Positions 5,925 through 12,643 of a stretch of DNA of 12,643 nt are shown here, in pieces. Within the stretch, counting starts at the first letter, position 1; each line of letters starts with the position of its first letter. A program made the translations under genes and the position numbers. The DNA is from CAUZEO01 sp963578625 (GTDB lineage: Bacteria > Verrucomicrobiota > Kiritimatiellia > SLOV01): NCBI GenBank assembly GCA_963578625.1, contig CAUZEO010000142.1, positions 1 to 12,643 on the forward strand. The letters are read 5' to 3'. Below the pieces are notes generated by a model. The model had not been told where the DNA came from. It did not search any database and saw only the letters and a program-made list of their open reading frames with translations.

Positions 5925-6321
5925 ACGGGTGAAGTACCGCAAACAGCAGCGCGGTAACATGAGTGGCTTGGCGTATACCGGCAATCGGATCTCATTCGGA
6001 TCCTTCGGGTTGCAGGCCCTCGACCGGGTGTGGATGTCGGCGGTTCAGATCGAGGCCTGTCGCATCGCGGTAAACCGATGCATGAAAAGGAAAGGCAAAG
6101 TGTGGATCCGGGTCTTTCCGGACAAACCGATTACGAAGAAGCCACTCGAAATGCGGATGGGTAAAGGAAAGGCTGCAACGGAAGGATGGGTTGCCGTCGT
6201 CAAGCCGGGTCGGGTCCTTTTCGAAGTGGATGGCGTGACCGAAACGATCGCAAAAGAGGCCCTTCGACTCGCGGCGACGAAACTGCCAATCAAAACGAGG
6301 TTCGTCACCAGGCGTCGCTGA
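5908..6321 (+). CDS. rplP: Large ribosomal subunit protein L16
   Basis: L16 organises the tRNA-binding region of the 50S subunit near the A site. The 137 residues show the family pattern: PKRVKYRKQQRG at the N-terminus, ISFGSFGLQALD, then KVWIRVFPDKPITKKPLEMRMGKGKA, the most conserved block and home of the arginine hydroxylated in E. coli, and finally AATKLPIKTRFVTRRR. One oddity is MSAVQIEACRIAVNRCMKRKG, where most relatives have an Arg before QIEA and fewer cysteines. The start overlaps rpsC by 17 bases and has its own strong ribosome binding site. Confidence 0.97.
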   Translation: MPLMPKRVKYRKQQRGNMSGLAYTGNRISFGSFGLQALDRVWMSAVQIEACRIAVNRCMKRKGKVWIRVFPDKPITKKPLEMRMGKGKAATEGWVAVVKPGRVLFEVDGVTETIAKEALRLAATKLPIKTRFVTRRR

Positions 6322-6332
6322 GTGCGGGATTT

Positions 6333-6530
6333 ATGAAAGCGAGCGAGATCAGAGAATTATCGGACGACGAGTTAGCGCATCAACTCGCCGAAACTCAGCA
6401 GGAAATGTTTAATCTGAGGATGCAGAAGTCGTTCGGGCAGATGGAAAACCCGGCGCAGCTTCGGATCGTGCGTCGAGACCTGGCCCGGATGAAAACCGTC
6501 ATCCGCGAGAAAGAGACGGCGTCATCGTGA
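6333..6530 (+). CDS. rpmC: Large ribosomal subunit protein L29
   Basis: L29 is a small two-helix protein near the tunnel exit beside L23. The 65-residue product has the usual length and pattern: MKASEIRELSDDELAHQL, then EMFNLRMQKSFGQMENPAQL, then RRDLARMKTVIREKE. ATG 6333 gives exactly this N-terminus and has a GCGGGA ribosome site just upstream; the longer open frame before it is a shadow of rplP. The TGA stop overlaps the GTG start of rpsQ (GTGA), so the two are translationally coupled as in many bacteria. Confidence 0.96.
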   Translation: MKASEIRELSDDELAHQLAETQQEMFNLRMQKSFGQMENPAQLRIVRRDLARMKTVIREKETASS

Positions 6531-6805
6531 GCACCGTACAAGAACAGACCCGGAAACTCCGTCGCCAAAAAGAAGGCGAAGTTATTGGAACGAAAATGGA
6601 TAAGACCATCATCGTTCGCGTGGATCGGCGGATCCGGCATAGGCTTTACAAAAAAGAACTGAAGCGTTCTAAAAAATACTACGCGCACGACGAGACCGAA
6701 AAAGCCTCGATGGGTGACTGGGTTCAGATCATGGAGACGAGACCCATGAGCAAGCTGAAACGCTGGCGCCTTGTCGAAGTTGTCAGATCCGGGAAAATGC
6801 AGTAG
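6527..6805 (+). CDS. rpsQ: Small ribosomal subunit protein S17
   Basis: S17 is a primary 16S-binding protein of the OB-fold class. The 92-residue product carries GEVIGTKMDKTIIVRVDRRIRHRLYKK near residues 17-43, KKYYAHDE, and the closing MGDWVQIMETRPMSKLKRWRLVEVV, all diagnostic. The start is GTG 6527 within the overlap with rpmC. About ten residues (STVQEQTRKL) precede the usual family start, a mild N-terminal extension. No downstream ATG or GTG would shorten it without cutting the conserved core. Confidence 0.96.
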   Translation: MSTVQEQTRKLRRQKEGEVIGTKMDKTIIVRVDRRIRHRLYKKELKRSKKYYAHDETEKASMGDWVQIMETRPMSKLKRWRLVEVVRSGKMQ

Positions 6806-6815
6806 CAGGACCTTT

Positions 6816-7181
6816 ATGATTTGTCAGGAAAGTAGCTTACTGGTTGCGGATAACACCGGCGCAAGGCGTGTGAAATGCATCCGCGTGCTTGGGCAGGGCA
6901 AACGCTTCGGCCGGGTCGGGGACATCATTCGAGTGACGGTGAAAGAGGCCCAGCCCGCCGGGATCGTGAAAAAGGGCGAAGTGCATCGCGCAGTCATCGT
7001 TAGAACCAAGAGCGGTGTTCGGCGTCCGGATGGTTCGCTGCTGCGGTTCGATCACAACGCCGTTGTTATTATCGACGACCAGCAGAATCCGCGGGGAACT
7101 CGCATTTTCGGACCCGTCGCGCGGGAACTGCGGGAGAAAAATTTCATGAAGCTCGTTTCACTTGCGCCGGAGATCCTGTAA
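6816..7181 (+). CDS. rplN: Large ribosomal subunit protein L14
   Basis: L14 lies at the subunit interface, forms bridges B5 and B8, and is the docking surface for the silencing factor RsfS. The 121-residue product matches the family closely: SSLLVADNTGARRVKCIRVLG near 6-26, VGDIIRVTVKEA, KKGEVHRAVIVRTKSGVRRPDGS, and GTRIFGPVARELREKNFMKLVSLAPEIL. The ATG at 6816, five bases after CAGGA, gives the family N-terminus; the longer frame starting at 6771 lies inside rpsQ. The TAA stop shares its last A with the rplX ATG. Confidence 0.98.
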   Translation: MICQESSLLVADNTGARRVKCIRVLGQGKRFGRVGDIIRVTVKEAQPAGIVKKGEVHRAVIVRTKSGVRRPDGSLLRFDHNAVVIIDDQQNPRGTRIFGPVARELREKNFMKLVSLAPEIL

Positions 7182-7438
7182 TGGCGAACCGGGAAAAACG
7201 GCACCGTGCAAATGTGCGGCAGGGAGACGTCGTGGAGGTTCTTTCCGGCGCTCACTCCAGTTCCCGCGGGAAAGTTATGCGGGTATATCCCCAGACGCAG
7301 CGCGCGGTGGTAGAAGGCGTGAATCTGGTGAAAAAGCACATTCGCAAGAGCCAGGATTATCCGCAGGGCGGAATCGTAGAAAAGGAAGCGCCGATCCACG
7401 TTTCGAATTTAAAAGTGGTGGAGCCGGCTTCCGGGTAG
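7181..7438 (+). CDS. rplX: Large ribosomal subunit protein L24, C-terminally short
   Basis: L24 initiates 50S assembly by binding the 5' part of 23S rRNA. The 85-residue product has the KOW motif region (VRQGDVVEVLSGAHSSSRGKVMRVYP, about 12-37), then VEGVNLVKKHIRKSQDYPQGGIVEKEAPIHVSNLKVV. It stops at EPASG, about where E. coli L24 goes on for a further 25 or so residues including an RVGF motif. I find no such motif in other frames downstream, so this is a natural short form and not a frameshift. The ATG overlaps the rplN stop by one base. Confidence 0.95.
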   Translation: MANREKRHRANVRQGDVVEVLSGAHSSSRGKVMRVYPQTQRAVVEGVNLVKKHIRKSQDYPQGGIVEKEAPIHVSNLKVVEPASG

Positions 7439-7444
7439 ACGACG

Positions 7445-7996
7445 ATGAGTAACATGCGCAAAAAATATGAGAGTGTCATCCTCCCGGCGCTGAAGGCAAC
7501 GGGCGCGTACCCGAATCCTTTTCAGATGCCGAAGATCGAGAAAATCGTCGTCAACATCGGGGTAGGCACGAAGGTGGACCGGGATGGCTTGAACCAGGCC
7601 GTGGACGAAATTGCAAAAATTACGGGCCAGCGGCCGCTGATCACGAAGGCAAAGAATAGTATCTCTAATTTTCGGTTGCGTGAAGGCATGCCCATCGGGG
7701 CCAAGGTCACGTTGCGCGGCGTTCGGATGTACGAATTTCTCGACCGGTTGATCAATGTGGCGCTGCCGCGAATTCGCGATTTTCGCGGGACCTCTCCGAA
7801 GTCGTTCGATGGCCGGGGCAACTATTCCCTCGGAATTCACGAACACAATATTTTTCCGGAACTCGACCCGAATGAAATCAAGCGAAACCAGGGGATGGAT
7901 GTCGCTATTGTAACCACAGCGAGAACCGACAGCGAGGCAACCGAACTCCTTCGCGGTTTCGGAATGCCGTTCGCTGTACCGGGTGACGGACAGTAA
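7445..7996 (+). CDS. rplE: Large ribosomal subunit protein L5
   Basis: L5 anchors 5S rRNA in the central protuberance and contacts P-site tRNA. The 183 residues show the family core: MPKIEKIVVNIGVG near 28-41, TGQRPLITKAKNSISNFRLREGMPIGAKVTLRG near 60-92, FRGTSPKSFDGRGNYSLGIHEHNIFPE near 113-139, and the final MDVAIVTTARTDSEATELLRGFGMPF. ATG 7445 is the first start, with a second in-frame ATG at 7454 as an alternative; no strong ribosome site separates them. rpsN, which follows rplE in the classical spc operon, is not present; rpsH starts 19 bases later. Confidence 0.97.
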   Translation: MSNMRKKYESVILPALKATGAYPNPFQMPKIEKIVVNIGVGTKVDRDGLNQAVDEIAKITGQRPLITKAKNSISNFRLREGMPIGAKVTLRGVRMYEFLDRLINVALPRIRDFRGTSPKSFDGRGNYSLGIHEHNIFPELDPNEIKRNQGMDVAIVTTARTDSEATELLRGFGMPFAVPGDGQ

Positions 7997-8015
7997 GTTC
8001 AGGCAGGAGATAGGC

Positions 8016-8414
8016 ATGAGTTTTCAAGATCCCATCGCAGATATGCTCACGCGCGTGAGAAACGGGTGCAGCGCAGGGAAAGAGTCTGTGCAGATGCCGC
8101 ACTCGAATCAAAAGCAAGCGCTCGCGGGCATTCTGAAGCAGCAAGGATACATTAAGAATTTCAATGCCGAGGTACAGGAAGGCAAGCGGGCTCTCCGCTT
8201 GTTTCTGAAATACAGCGCGGATGACGAGCCGATCATCCAGGGGTTGAAACGAGTCAGCAAACCGAGTTTGCGGCGATATGAAAAAGCAAAGGACCTGCCG
8301 CGCGTTTTGGGCGGGCTTGGCGTAGCGATCGTCAGTACCTCCGCGGGAATTTTGACGGACCGGGAAGCGCGCCGGCGGAATATTGGAGGAGAAGTGCTCT
8401 GCTACGTCTGGTAG
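8016..8414 (+). CDS. rpsH: Small ribosomal subunit protein S8
   Basis: S8 binds the central domain of 16S rRNA and in E. coli also represses the spc operon. The 132-residue product begins FQDPIADMLTRVRNG, a clear S8 N-terminus, and ends with the diagnostic VSTSAGILTDREARRRNIGGEVLCYVW. Between them are IQGLKRVSKPSLRRY and LPRVLGGLGVAIV. The ATG at 8016 has GCAGGAG at 8003-8009, six bases upstream; an earlier in-frame ATG at 7983 overlaps rplE and would add eleven non-family residues. No S8-type operator could be recognised near rplE. Confidence 0.97.
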   Translation: MSFQDPIADMLTRVRNGCSAGKESVQMPHSNQKQALAGILKQQGYIKNFNAEVQEGKRALRLFLKYSADDEPIIQGLKRVSKPSLRRYEKAKDLPRVLGGLGVAIVSTSAGILTDREARRRNIGGEVLCYVW

Positions 8415-8436
8415 CAGCCTGGCACGGAAAAGAATT

Positions 8437-8973
8437 ATGTCTCGCATTGGAGTACAGCCAGTTTCGATTCCGGACGGCGTTACGGTGACGATTGGCCAGG
8501 GGTCCGTCACGGCGAAAGGACCGAAAGGGGAAAACGCTCTTTCCATTCCAGAGTCAATCTCCGTTGAACAGGGAGAGTCTGGAATCTGCGTCTCCCGCCT
8601 CGACGAAGAAAAAACCGTGCGCGCTTTGCACGGAACGATTCGAAGCTTGTTGGCGAACCTGGTGGAGGGAGTGAGCAAGGGATTTGAGCGGCACCTCCTC
8701 ATTGAGGGGGTCGGCTACCGTGCCGCACTGCAGGGAAAGGAACTGGTGCTTAGCCTGGGATTTTCCCATCCGATTCATTACCAAATTCCCGATGGGATTG
8801 AAGTCAAGGTGGACGGACAGACCGCGGTAGGCGTCACCGGGATCGATAAACAGCAGGTGGGCTTGGTTGCGGCGCGGATTCGCGCTTTTTCGCCCGTGGA
8901 ACCCTACAAAGGCAAAGGGGTCCGTTATCGCGACGAACAGGTTCGCCGCAAGGTCGGAAAGGCGGTTGCTTAG
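8437..8973 (+). CDS. rplF: Large ribosomal subunit protein L6
   Basis: L6 sits at the base of the 50S factor-binding stalk near the sarcin-ricin loop. The 178 residues hold two tandem alpha/beta domains. The first begins SRIGVQPVSIPDGVTVTI with TAKGPKGE near residues 28-35. The second has LLIEGVGYRAALQGKELVLSLGFSHPI near 87-113 and ends in the conserved VGLVAARIRAFSPVEPYKGKGVRYRDEQVRRKVGKA. The ATG at 8437 gives the exact family start; the upstream in-frame ATG at 8383 is inside rpsH. rplR begins two bases after the stop. Confidence 0.97.
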   Translation: MSRIGVQPVSIPDGVTVTIGQGSVTAKGPKGENALSIPESISVEQGESGICVSRLDEEKTVRALHGTIRSLLANLVEGVSKGFERHLLIEGVGYRAALQGKELVLSLGFSHPIHYQIPDGIEVKVDGQTAVGVTGIDKQQVGLVAARIRAFSPVEPYKGKGVRYRDEQVRRKVGKAVA

Positions 8974-8975
8974 TC

Positions 8976-9332
8976 GTGAAGGTTCGAACAACAGCCGAAG
9001 CCCGAAAACGGCGTCATTTCCGCATTCGGCGTAAAGTTCGAGGCACCTCGGGACGGCCCAGGATCTGTGTGTATATGTCGAACAAACATTTATACGCCCA
9101 AGTCGTTGACGACGATTCGTCGCGCACGCTTGTGCAGGCCTCGACGCTGGAGAAGGATTTGCGGGGGAAGCCGAACAATCGCGAAACCGCCGTGGAAATC
9201 GGCAAGCGGTTGGGGGAGCGGGCATGTGCCCAGGGAATCCAGGAAGCGGTGTTCGATCGCAGTGGATTTGCATATGGACTGCGAATGAAAGCGGTGGCGG
9301 ATGCGGCCCGTGAAACAGGATTGCAGTTTTAG
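8976..9332 (+). CDS. rplR: Large ribosomal subunit protein L18
   Basis: L18 binds 5S rRNA together with L5. The 118-residue product has the basic N-terminus RKRRHFRIRRKVRGTSGRPRICVYMSNKHLYAQVVDDD and the C-terminal pattern EIGKRLGERACAQGIQEAVFDRSGFAYGLRMKAVADAARETGLQF, typical of L18. The start is GTG 8976, two bases after rplF, with GGAAAGG in the rplF 3' end as ribosome site. An ATG within the gene would remove the RNA-binding N-terminus, so GTG is preferred. Confidence 0.96.
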   Translation: MKVRTTAEARKRRHFRIRRKVRGTSGRPRICVYMSNKHLYAQVVDDDSSRTLVQASTLEKDLRGKPNNRETAVEIGKRLGERACAQGIQEAVFDRSGFAYGLRMKAVADAARETGLQF

Positions 9333-9336
9333 TTGT

Positions 9337-9344
9337 AGAAGGAG
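9337..9344 (+). promoter_or_regulatory. Ribosome binding site supporting the GTG start of rpsE
   Basis: AGAAGGAG lies six bases before GTG 9351 and is among the best Shine-Dalgarno matches in the window. It supports a GTG start for rpsE; no ATG occurs near the family N-terminus. Confidence 0.75.
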
Positions 9345-9350
9345 TCGAAC

Positions 9351-9866
9351 GTGGCAGTAGGAAACAGACGAGATCGCGACAAAAGATCGACGCCCTCGGA
9401 ATTCGATGAGCGTGTGATTCATGTCAACCGCTGTTCCAAGGTGGTCAAGGGCGGCCGACGCTTCAGTTTCGGCGCTTTGGTCGTTGTGGGAAATCGCAAA
9501 GGGCGCGTCGGGTATGGGCTGGGCAAAGCGAATGAAGTTGCTGACGCCATCCGTAAAGGTTCCGAGATCGCACAGCGCGACATGATGATTGTGCCCTTGA
9601 ATGAGCATACGATTCCCCATGAAGTAATCGGTAAGTATTCCGGGGCTCGCGTGCTGCTTCGTCCGGCTTCGGAAGGCACCGGTGTGATCGCCGGTGGTGG
9701 CGTACGGACGGTGCTTGAACTTTCAGGGGTGCGCGACGTTTTAGCGAAATCGCTAGGAAGCAGCAACCAAATCAATGTCGTCAAAGCAGTCGCGCATGCC
9801 ATCGGCCAGCTTCGATCGCGAGATGAAATTAACGCCGCACGCTGGGGGAAGAGCGCAGCGCTATGA
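9351..9866 (+). CDS. rpsE: Small ribosomal subunit protein S5
   Basis: S5 lies at the mRNA entry site and affects decoding accuracy together with S4. The 171-residue product has DERVIHVNRCSKVVKGGRRFSFGALVVVGNRKGRVGYGLGKANEVADAIRKG in its N-terminal double-stranded-RNA-binding-like domain. The C-terminal domain includes SGARVLLRPASEGTGVIAGGGVRTVLELSGVRDVLAKSLGSSNQINVVKA. The length fits the family. The GTG start is set by a strong ribosome binding site. Its stop overlaps the rplO ATG as ATGA; rpmD (L30), usually found between these two genes, is absent. Confidence 0.98.
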   Translation: MAVGNRRDRDKRSTPSEFDERVIHVNRCSKVVKGGRRFSFGALVVVGNRKGRVGYGLGKANEVADAIRKGSEIAQRDMMIVPLNEHTIPHEVIGKYSGARVLLRPASEGTGVIAGGGVRTVLELSGVRDVLAKSLGSSNQINVVKAVAHAIGQLRSRDEINAARWGKSAAL

Positions 9867-10309
9867 GTTTGCACACGATAGAAACATCGCCTGGATCTCG
9901 CCAGCGCAAGTCCCGCGTGGGACGTGGGCGTGGATCAGGAATGGGAAAGACCTGCGGCAAAGGAACCAAGGGCCAAATGAGCCGTGCCGGTCACAAGCAC
10001 AAGCTTGGATTCGAGGGCGGTCAGATTCCTCTCCTGCGAAGGCTTCCGAAACGAGGCTTTAAGAATCCAACGCGTGTATCGTACACACCGGTTAATCTGA
10101 CAAACCTTGCCGCTTTCGACGATGGATCGAAGGTGGGGATGGAAGAATTGATAGGCAAGGGTCTTTGCCGTGGCCACGGCGTGCGCGTAAAGGTGCTGGC
10201 AAGGGGCGGTAAGTTGGACCGCAAATTGCATGTGAAGGCCCATGCCTTCAGCGCGTCTGCCAAGCTGGCGATCGAAGCGGCCGGCGGCTCTTGTGAAGTC
10301 ATTACCTGA
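9863..10309 (+). CDS. rplO: Large ribosomal subunit protein L15
   Basis: L15 is a late-assembly 50S protein with a long basic, glycine-rich N-terminal tail. The 148-residue product shows this tail (RVGRGRGSGMGKTCGKGTKGQMSRAG, about 16-41), then GFEGGQIPLLRRLPKRGF near 49-66, and the C-terminal KLAIEAAGGSCEVI. Its ATG overlaps the rpsE stop. secY follows after 23 bases, as is usual in bacteria. Confidence 0.97.
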   Translation: MSLHTIETSPGSRQRKSRVGRGRGSGMGKTCGKGTKGQMSRAGHKHKLGFEGGQIPLLRRLPKRGFKNPTRVSYTPVNLTNLAAFDDGSKVGMEELIGKGLCRGHGVRVKVLARGGKLDRKLHVKAHAFSASAKLAIEAAGGSCEVIT

Positions 10310-10332
10310 CCGGACCGGAGTTCCCTGCTACA

Positions 10333-11682
10333 ATGCTTTCTGCCTTTTCGAATAGCCTGAAAATACCCGAGCTTAGGCAGCGAATCGGTTTTACGCTCGC
10401 CATGGTCTTTGTCTGCCGGATTGTTGCCGCGGTACCGACACCCGGGGTGGACGCGGTGGCCCTTAAGGAAGCTATTGATGCCGCTGCGCAATCGGCCCAG
10501 GGCGGCTTTCTAAGCCTCGCCAACCTTTTCAGTGGAGGCGCGCTGGAGCGGTGCGCCGTCGGCGCACTGGGTATTATGCCCTACATCTCGGCGTCGATTA
10601 TCCTCCAGCTCATGACCGCCGTAGTTCCGACTTTGGAACGACTTTCGCGTGAAGGCGATACCGGACGGGAAAAGATTACTCAGTACACCCGCTACCTGAC
10701 GTTGGTGCTTTGCGTTGTGCAGGGGTATGCCTGGGCCGTCACGCTGGAAAATCCCCAGGCGCTGTTCGGTATCGATGCGACCTTGGTGGCGAATCCAGGG
10801 ATGCCGTTTCGGCTCCTTACCATCGTGGTCATGGGTACTGCCACAATGCTGCTGATGTGGCTCGGCGAGCAAATCACGGAGCGGGGAATCGGAAACGGGA
10901 TCTCGTTGATCATTACCATCGGTATCATTTCCGGCATGCCCGGAGCCGTGCACTCCGCCGTGCTCATGTTCAACCCCAGCGAGGGACCTGCGCAATTCAG
11001 CGTATTCCATCTCGTCGGCCTGCTGCTCATGCTGTTTCTGGTGGTGGCGGGGACGATCGCGGTTACCCAGGCCCAACGGAAAATTCCGGTCCATTACGCC
11101 AAGCGCGTGGTGGGAAGAAAGGTCTACGGGGGACAAAGCACGTACATGCCCTTGCGCGTAAATTATTCCGGCGTGATGCCGATTATTTTCGCGCAGGCCA
11201 TCCTGATGTTTCCGGCAAGAATTTTTGGAATGATGCCGTTCGAGATCGCAAAGCGAATCGGCGCTGCCATCGATTTCGGAACGATGTGGTATAATATCCT
11301 GTACGCATCGTTGATCTTTTTCTTTTCCTATTTCTGGGTTGCGACCCAGTTCAACCCGATTCAGATCGCAGATGATCTCAAAAAATACGGTGGATATCTG
11401 CCGGGAATTCGCCCCGGTCGTCCCACGGCCGAGTTTCTGGATCGAACTATGACGAGGATTACTTTCGCCGGGGCCCTGTTCCTTACCGTAATCGCCACGA
11501 TCCCAAATCTAATGTACCAGCAGTTTAGTATCCCGTTCCTTGTGGCCCAGTTTTTCGGGGGCACCAGCCTGTTGATTATCGTCGGCGTAGTGCTGGATAC
11601 CATGCGGCAGATCGAATCGCATCTCCTCATGCGTAACTACGACGGGTTCTTGAAAAAAGGAAAACTGCGCGGCCGGCGCTGA
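10333..11682 (+). CDS. secY: Protein translocase subunit SecY
   Basis: SecY is the channel of the SecYEG translocon in the cytoplasmic membrane. The 449-residue protein has about ten hydrophobic segments. Visible signatures include the first helix after RQRIGF (20-34), the plug region with GGFLSLANLFSGGALE (57-72), GIMPYISASIILQL (80-93), GERGIGNGISLIIT-like ITERGIGNGISLIIT (181-195), the cytoplasmic IPVHYAKRVVGRKVYGGQ loop (251-268), VMPIIFAQ (281-288), and the conserved C5 loop ADDLKKYGGYLPGIRPGRPT (346-365) that contacts the ribosome and SecA. The length is a little above E. coli SecY. The ATG at 10333 has only GGAG at 10317-10320, a rather distant ribosome site. It closes the spc cluster; adk follows five bases later. 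Confidence 0.98.
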   Translation: MLSAFSNSLKIPELRQRIGFTLAMVFVCRIVAAVPTPGVDAVALKEAIDAAAQSAQGGFLSLANLFSGGALERCAVGALGIMPYISASIILQLMTAVVPTLERLSREGDTGREKITQYTRYLTLVLCVVQGYAWAVTLENPQALFGIDATLVANPGMPFRLLTIVVMGTATMLLMWLGEQITERGIGNGISLIITIGIISGMPGAVHSAVLMFNPSEGPAQFSVFHLVGLLLMLFLVVAGTIAVTQAQRKIPVHYAKRVVGRKVYGGQSTYMPLRVNYSGVMPIIFAQAILMFPARIFGMMPFEIAKRIGAAIDFGTMWYNILYASLIFFFSYFWVATQFNPIQIADDLKKYGGYLPGIRPGRPTAEFLDRTMTRITFAGALFLTVIATIPNLMYQQFSIPFLVAQFFGGTSLLIIVGVVLDTMRQIESHLLMRNYDGFLKKGKLRGRR

Positions 11683-11687
11683 TACGC

Positions 11688-12353
11688 ATGAAGGCGCTCG
11701 TTCTTCTGGGCCCTCCCGGTTCGGGGAAGGGGACTGCTGCTAAAGAATTAAGTGGGCGGTTGGGCTTTCGGCACGTCTCCACGGGTGATCTTTTCCGGGA
11801 GGCGCTCAGCGAAAATACCGACGCGGGAAAAGCCATCCGGCCCTACATGGAAAAAGGCCTCCTCGTTCCAGACAGCCTGGTTCTAGACGTCATCCGTGAC
11901 TTGGTCGTGAATCTTCCGGATTCGACCAGGATCCTCATGGACGGCTTTCCTCGGACTCTTCCGCAGGCACGAGACTTTGATCATGTCCTCTCCGAGGGAG
12001 GATCGGGAGTTTCTCATGTTTTCCTGCTCGATGTGGAGCGGATCATGTTGGAGAAACGGCTTATGGGACGACTCATCTGCAGTTCGTGCGGCGCGATCTT
12101 TCATAGGGAATCAAAGCCCCCCGCAGTGAGCGGCCGGTGCGATGAGTGCGGATCCTCCCTGGAGCAACGTTCCGATGATACGATTGAGACGATTCGAAAG
12201 CGGCAGAATGTGTACGAAGAGCTCACCATGCCGGTCATTGATTTCTACGGGGAAAAGGGACTCCTGCGGCGAATAAACGGCCATCGACCTCAGGGTGAAG
12301 TTCTGAACTCGTTGCTCGAAGTGCTTGGTGAGAACGGCGAAAATTGTACCTGA
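11688..12353 (+). CDS. adk: Adenylate kinase, zinc-binding LID type
   Basis: Adenylate kinase catalyses ATP + AMP = 2 ADP in the cytoplasm. The 221-residue product has the P-loop GPPGSGKGT at 8-16, STGDLFR at 31-37 (AMP site), and DGFPRT at 85-90. The LID contains four cysteines in two CxxC pairs (131, 134, 151, 154), the zinc-binding arrangement absent from E. coli but common in Gram-positive and many other bacteria. Arginines matching E. coli Arg36, Arg88, Arg119, Arg123, Arg156 and Arg167 are all present (37, 89, 124, 128, 161, 172). The usual second Arg of the GRR motif is Leu129. The long-LID form and location after secY are typical. Confidence 0.98.
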   Translation: MKALVLLGPPGSGKGTAAKELSGRLGFRHVSTGDLFREALSENTDAGKAIRPYMEKGLLVPDSLVLDVIRDLVVNLPDSTRILMDGFPRTLPQARDFDHVLSEGGSGVSHVFLLDVERIMLEKRLMGRLICSSCGAIFHRESKPPAVSGRCDECGSSLEQRSDDTIETIRKRQNVYEELTMPVIDFYGEKGLLRRINGHRPQGEVLNSLLEVLGENGENCT

Positions 12354-12393
12354 CAACCCCGTGACGAGTCCCCGACGTGCAGGCAAAACATCG

Positions 12394-12643
12394 ATGATCA
12401 AAATTAAGTCACCCGAGGAAATCGACGATATGCGGGAGAGTTGCCAGATCGCGGCCCTGATCCTGGACGAGGCGGCCAACATGTGCGCTCCCGGAGTAAC
12501 CACGTCTGACCTGAATGACTTTGCCCAGACCCGGATGGAGGAGTTCGGGGCGGAAAGCGCCTTTATCAATTACCGCGGATATCCCGCCCATATTTGCACC
12601 TCGGTGAACGACGAAGTTGTTCATGGCATTCCTACGAATCGCC
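12394..12643 (+). CDS. map: Methionine aminopeptidase type I, N-terminal part (3' end outside window)
   Basis: This enzyme removes the initiator methionine from nascent proteins. The 83 complete codons visible encode IKIKSPEEIDDMRESCQIA at the N-terminus and then FINYRGYPAHICTSVNDEVVHGIP, the type I signature. It includes the His of HGIP equivalent to E. coli His79. The metal ligands lie beyond the window. ATG 12394 fits the family start. A GTG at 12361 in the same frame would add eleven residues (initiator plus TSPRRAGKTS) and cannot be ruled out, though it has no visible ribosome site. The gap after adk is 40 bases, the longest in the window. Confidence 0.95.
   Translation, partial: MIKIKSPEEIDDMRESCQIAALILDEAANMCAPGVTTSDLNDFAQTRMEEFGAESAFINYRGYPAHICTSVNDEVVHGIPTNR

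Noticed and set aside
7420..7460. S8 autoregulatory operator at the rplX-rplE junction, as in the E. coli spc operon
   Set aside because: I could not find the required helix with its internal core by eye, so no claim is made.
10306..10334. Promoter-like CTGACC, 17 bases, TACAAT before secY
   Set aside because: The -10-like element overlaps the secY ATG, so transcription would begin inside the coding region. It also falls at the end of rplO and matches the -35 consensus poorly.
11291..11298. TATAAT-like sequence inside secY
   Set aside because: It encodes conserved membrane residues (Trp-Tyr-Asn-Ile) and has no suitable gene or -35 element nearby.

Overview
The window is one uninterrupted, entirely plus-strand ribosomal-protein operon: the S10 and spc gene clusters joined together. 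It starts inside the 3' part of fusA (EF-G) and ends inside map (methionine aminopeptidase). The order is fusA', rpsJ, rplC, rplD, rplW, rplB, rpsS, an unfamiliar membrane/coiled-coil gene, rplV, rpsC, rplP, rpmC, rpsQ, rplN, rplX, rplE, rpsH, rplF, rplR, rpsE, rplO, secY, adk, map'. Every gap is 40 bases or less, several neighbours overlap by 1 to 17 bases, and no stretch over 300 bases lacks a gene. I see no RNA gene, mobile element, CRISPR array or convincing internal promoter.

The organism is a bacterium with a moderately GC-rich genome. Three departures from the classical layout point, as an inference, to the Planctomycetes-Verrucomicrobia-Chlamydiae (PVC) group or a relative. There is no tuf between fusA and rpsJ, no rpsN between rplE and rpsH, and no rpmD between rpsE and rplO. 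Chlamydiae share all three traits, but the intact S10 cluster, the zinc-type adenylate kinase after secY and the following map fit a free-living relative better. The taxon cannot be fixed from this window.

Region by region: bases 1-918 encode the C-terminal domains of EF-G, with an altered domain IV tip. Bases 937-3944 encode S10, L3, L4, L23, L2 and S19. Bases 3971-4852 hold the odd gene, a predicted single-pass membrane protein with a long coiled coil and a small C-terminal beta-rich domain, placed where rpsS and rplV are normally adjacent. Bases 4879-10309 encode L22, S3, L16, L29, S17, L14, L24, L5, S8, L6, L18, S5 and L15. Bases 10333-12643 encode SecY, Adk and the start of Map.

The genes serve one process: building both ribosomal subunits, translocating mRNA (EF-G), moving nascent chains through the membrane (SecY), balancing adenylates (Adk) and trimming the initiator methionine (Map). 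The inserted gene is the best candidate for something undescribed. It would be co-transcribed with the translation machinery yet is predicted to act at the membrane. Secondary points of interest are the EF-G tip substitutions, altered tunnel-hairpin residues in L22, a shortened L24 and an attenuator-like hairpin with a T6 tract between rplV and rpsC.
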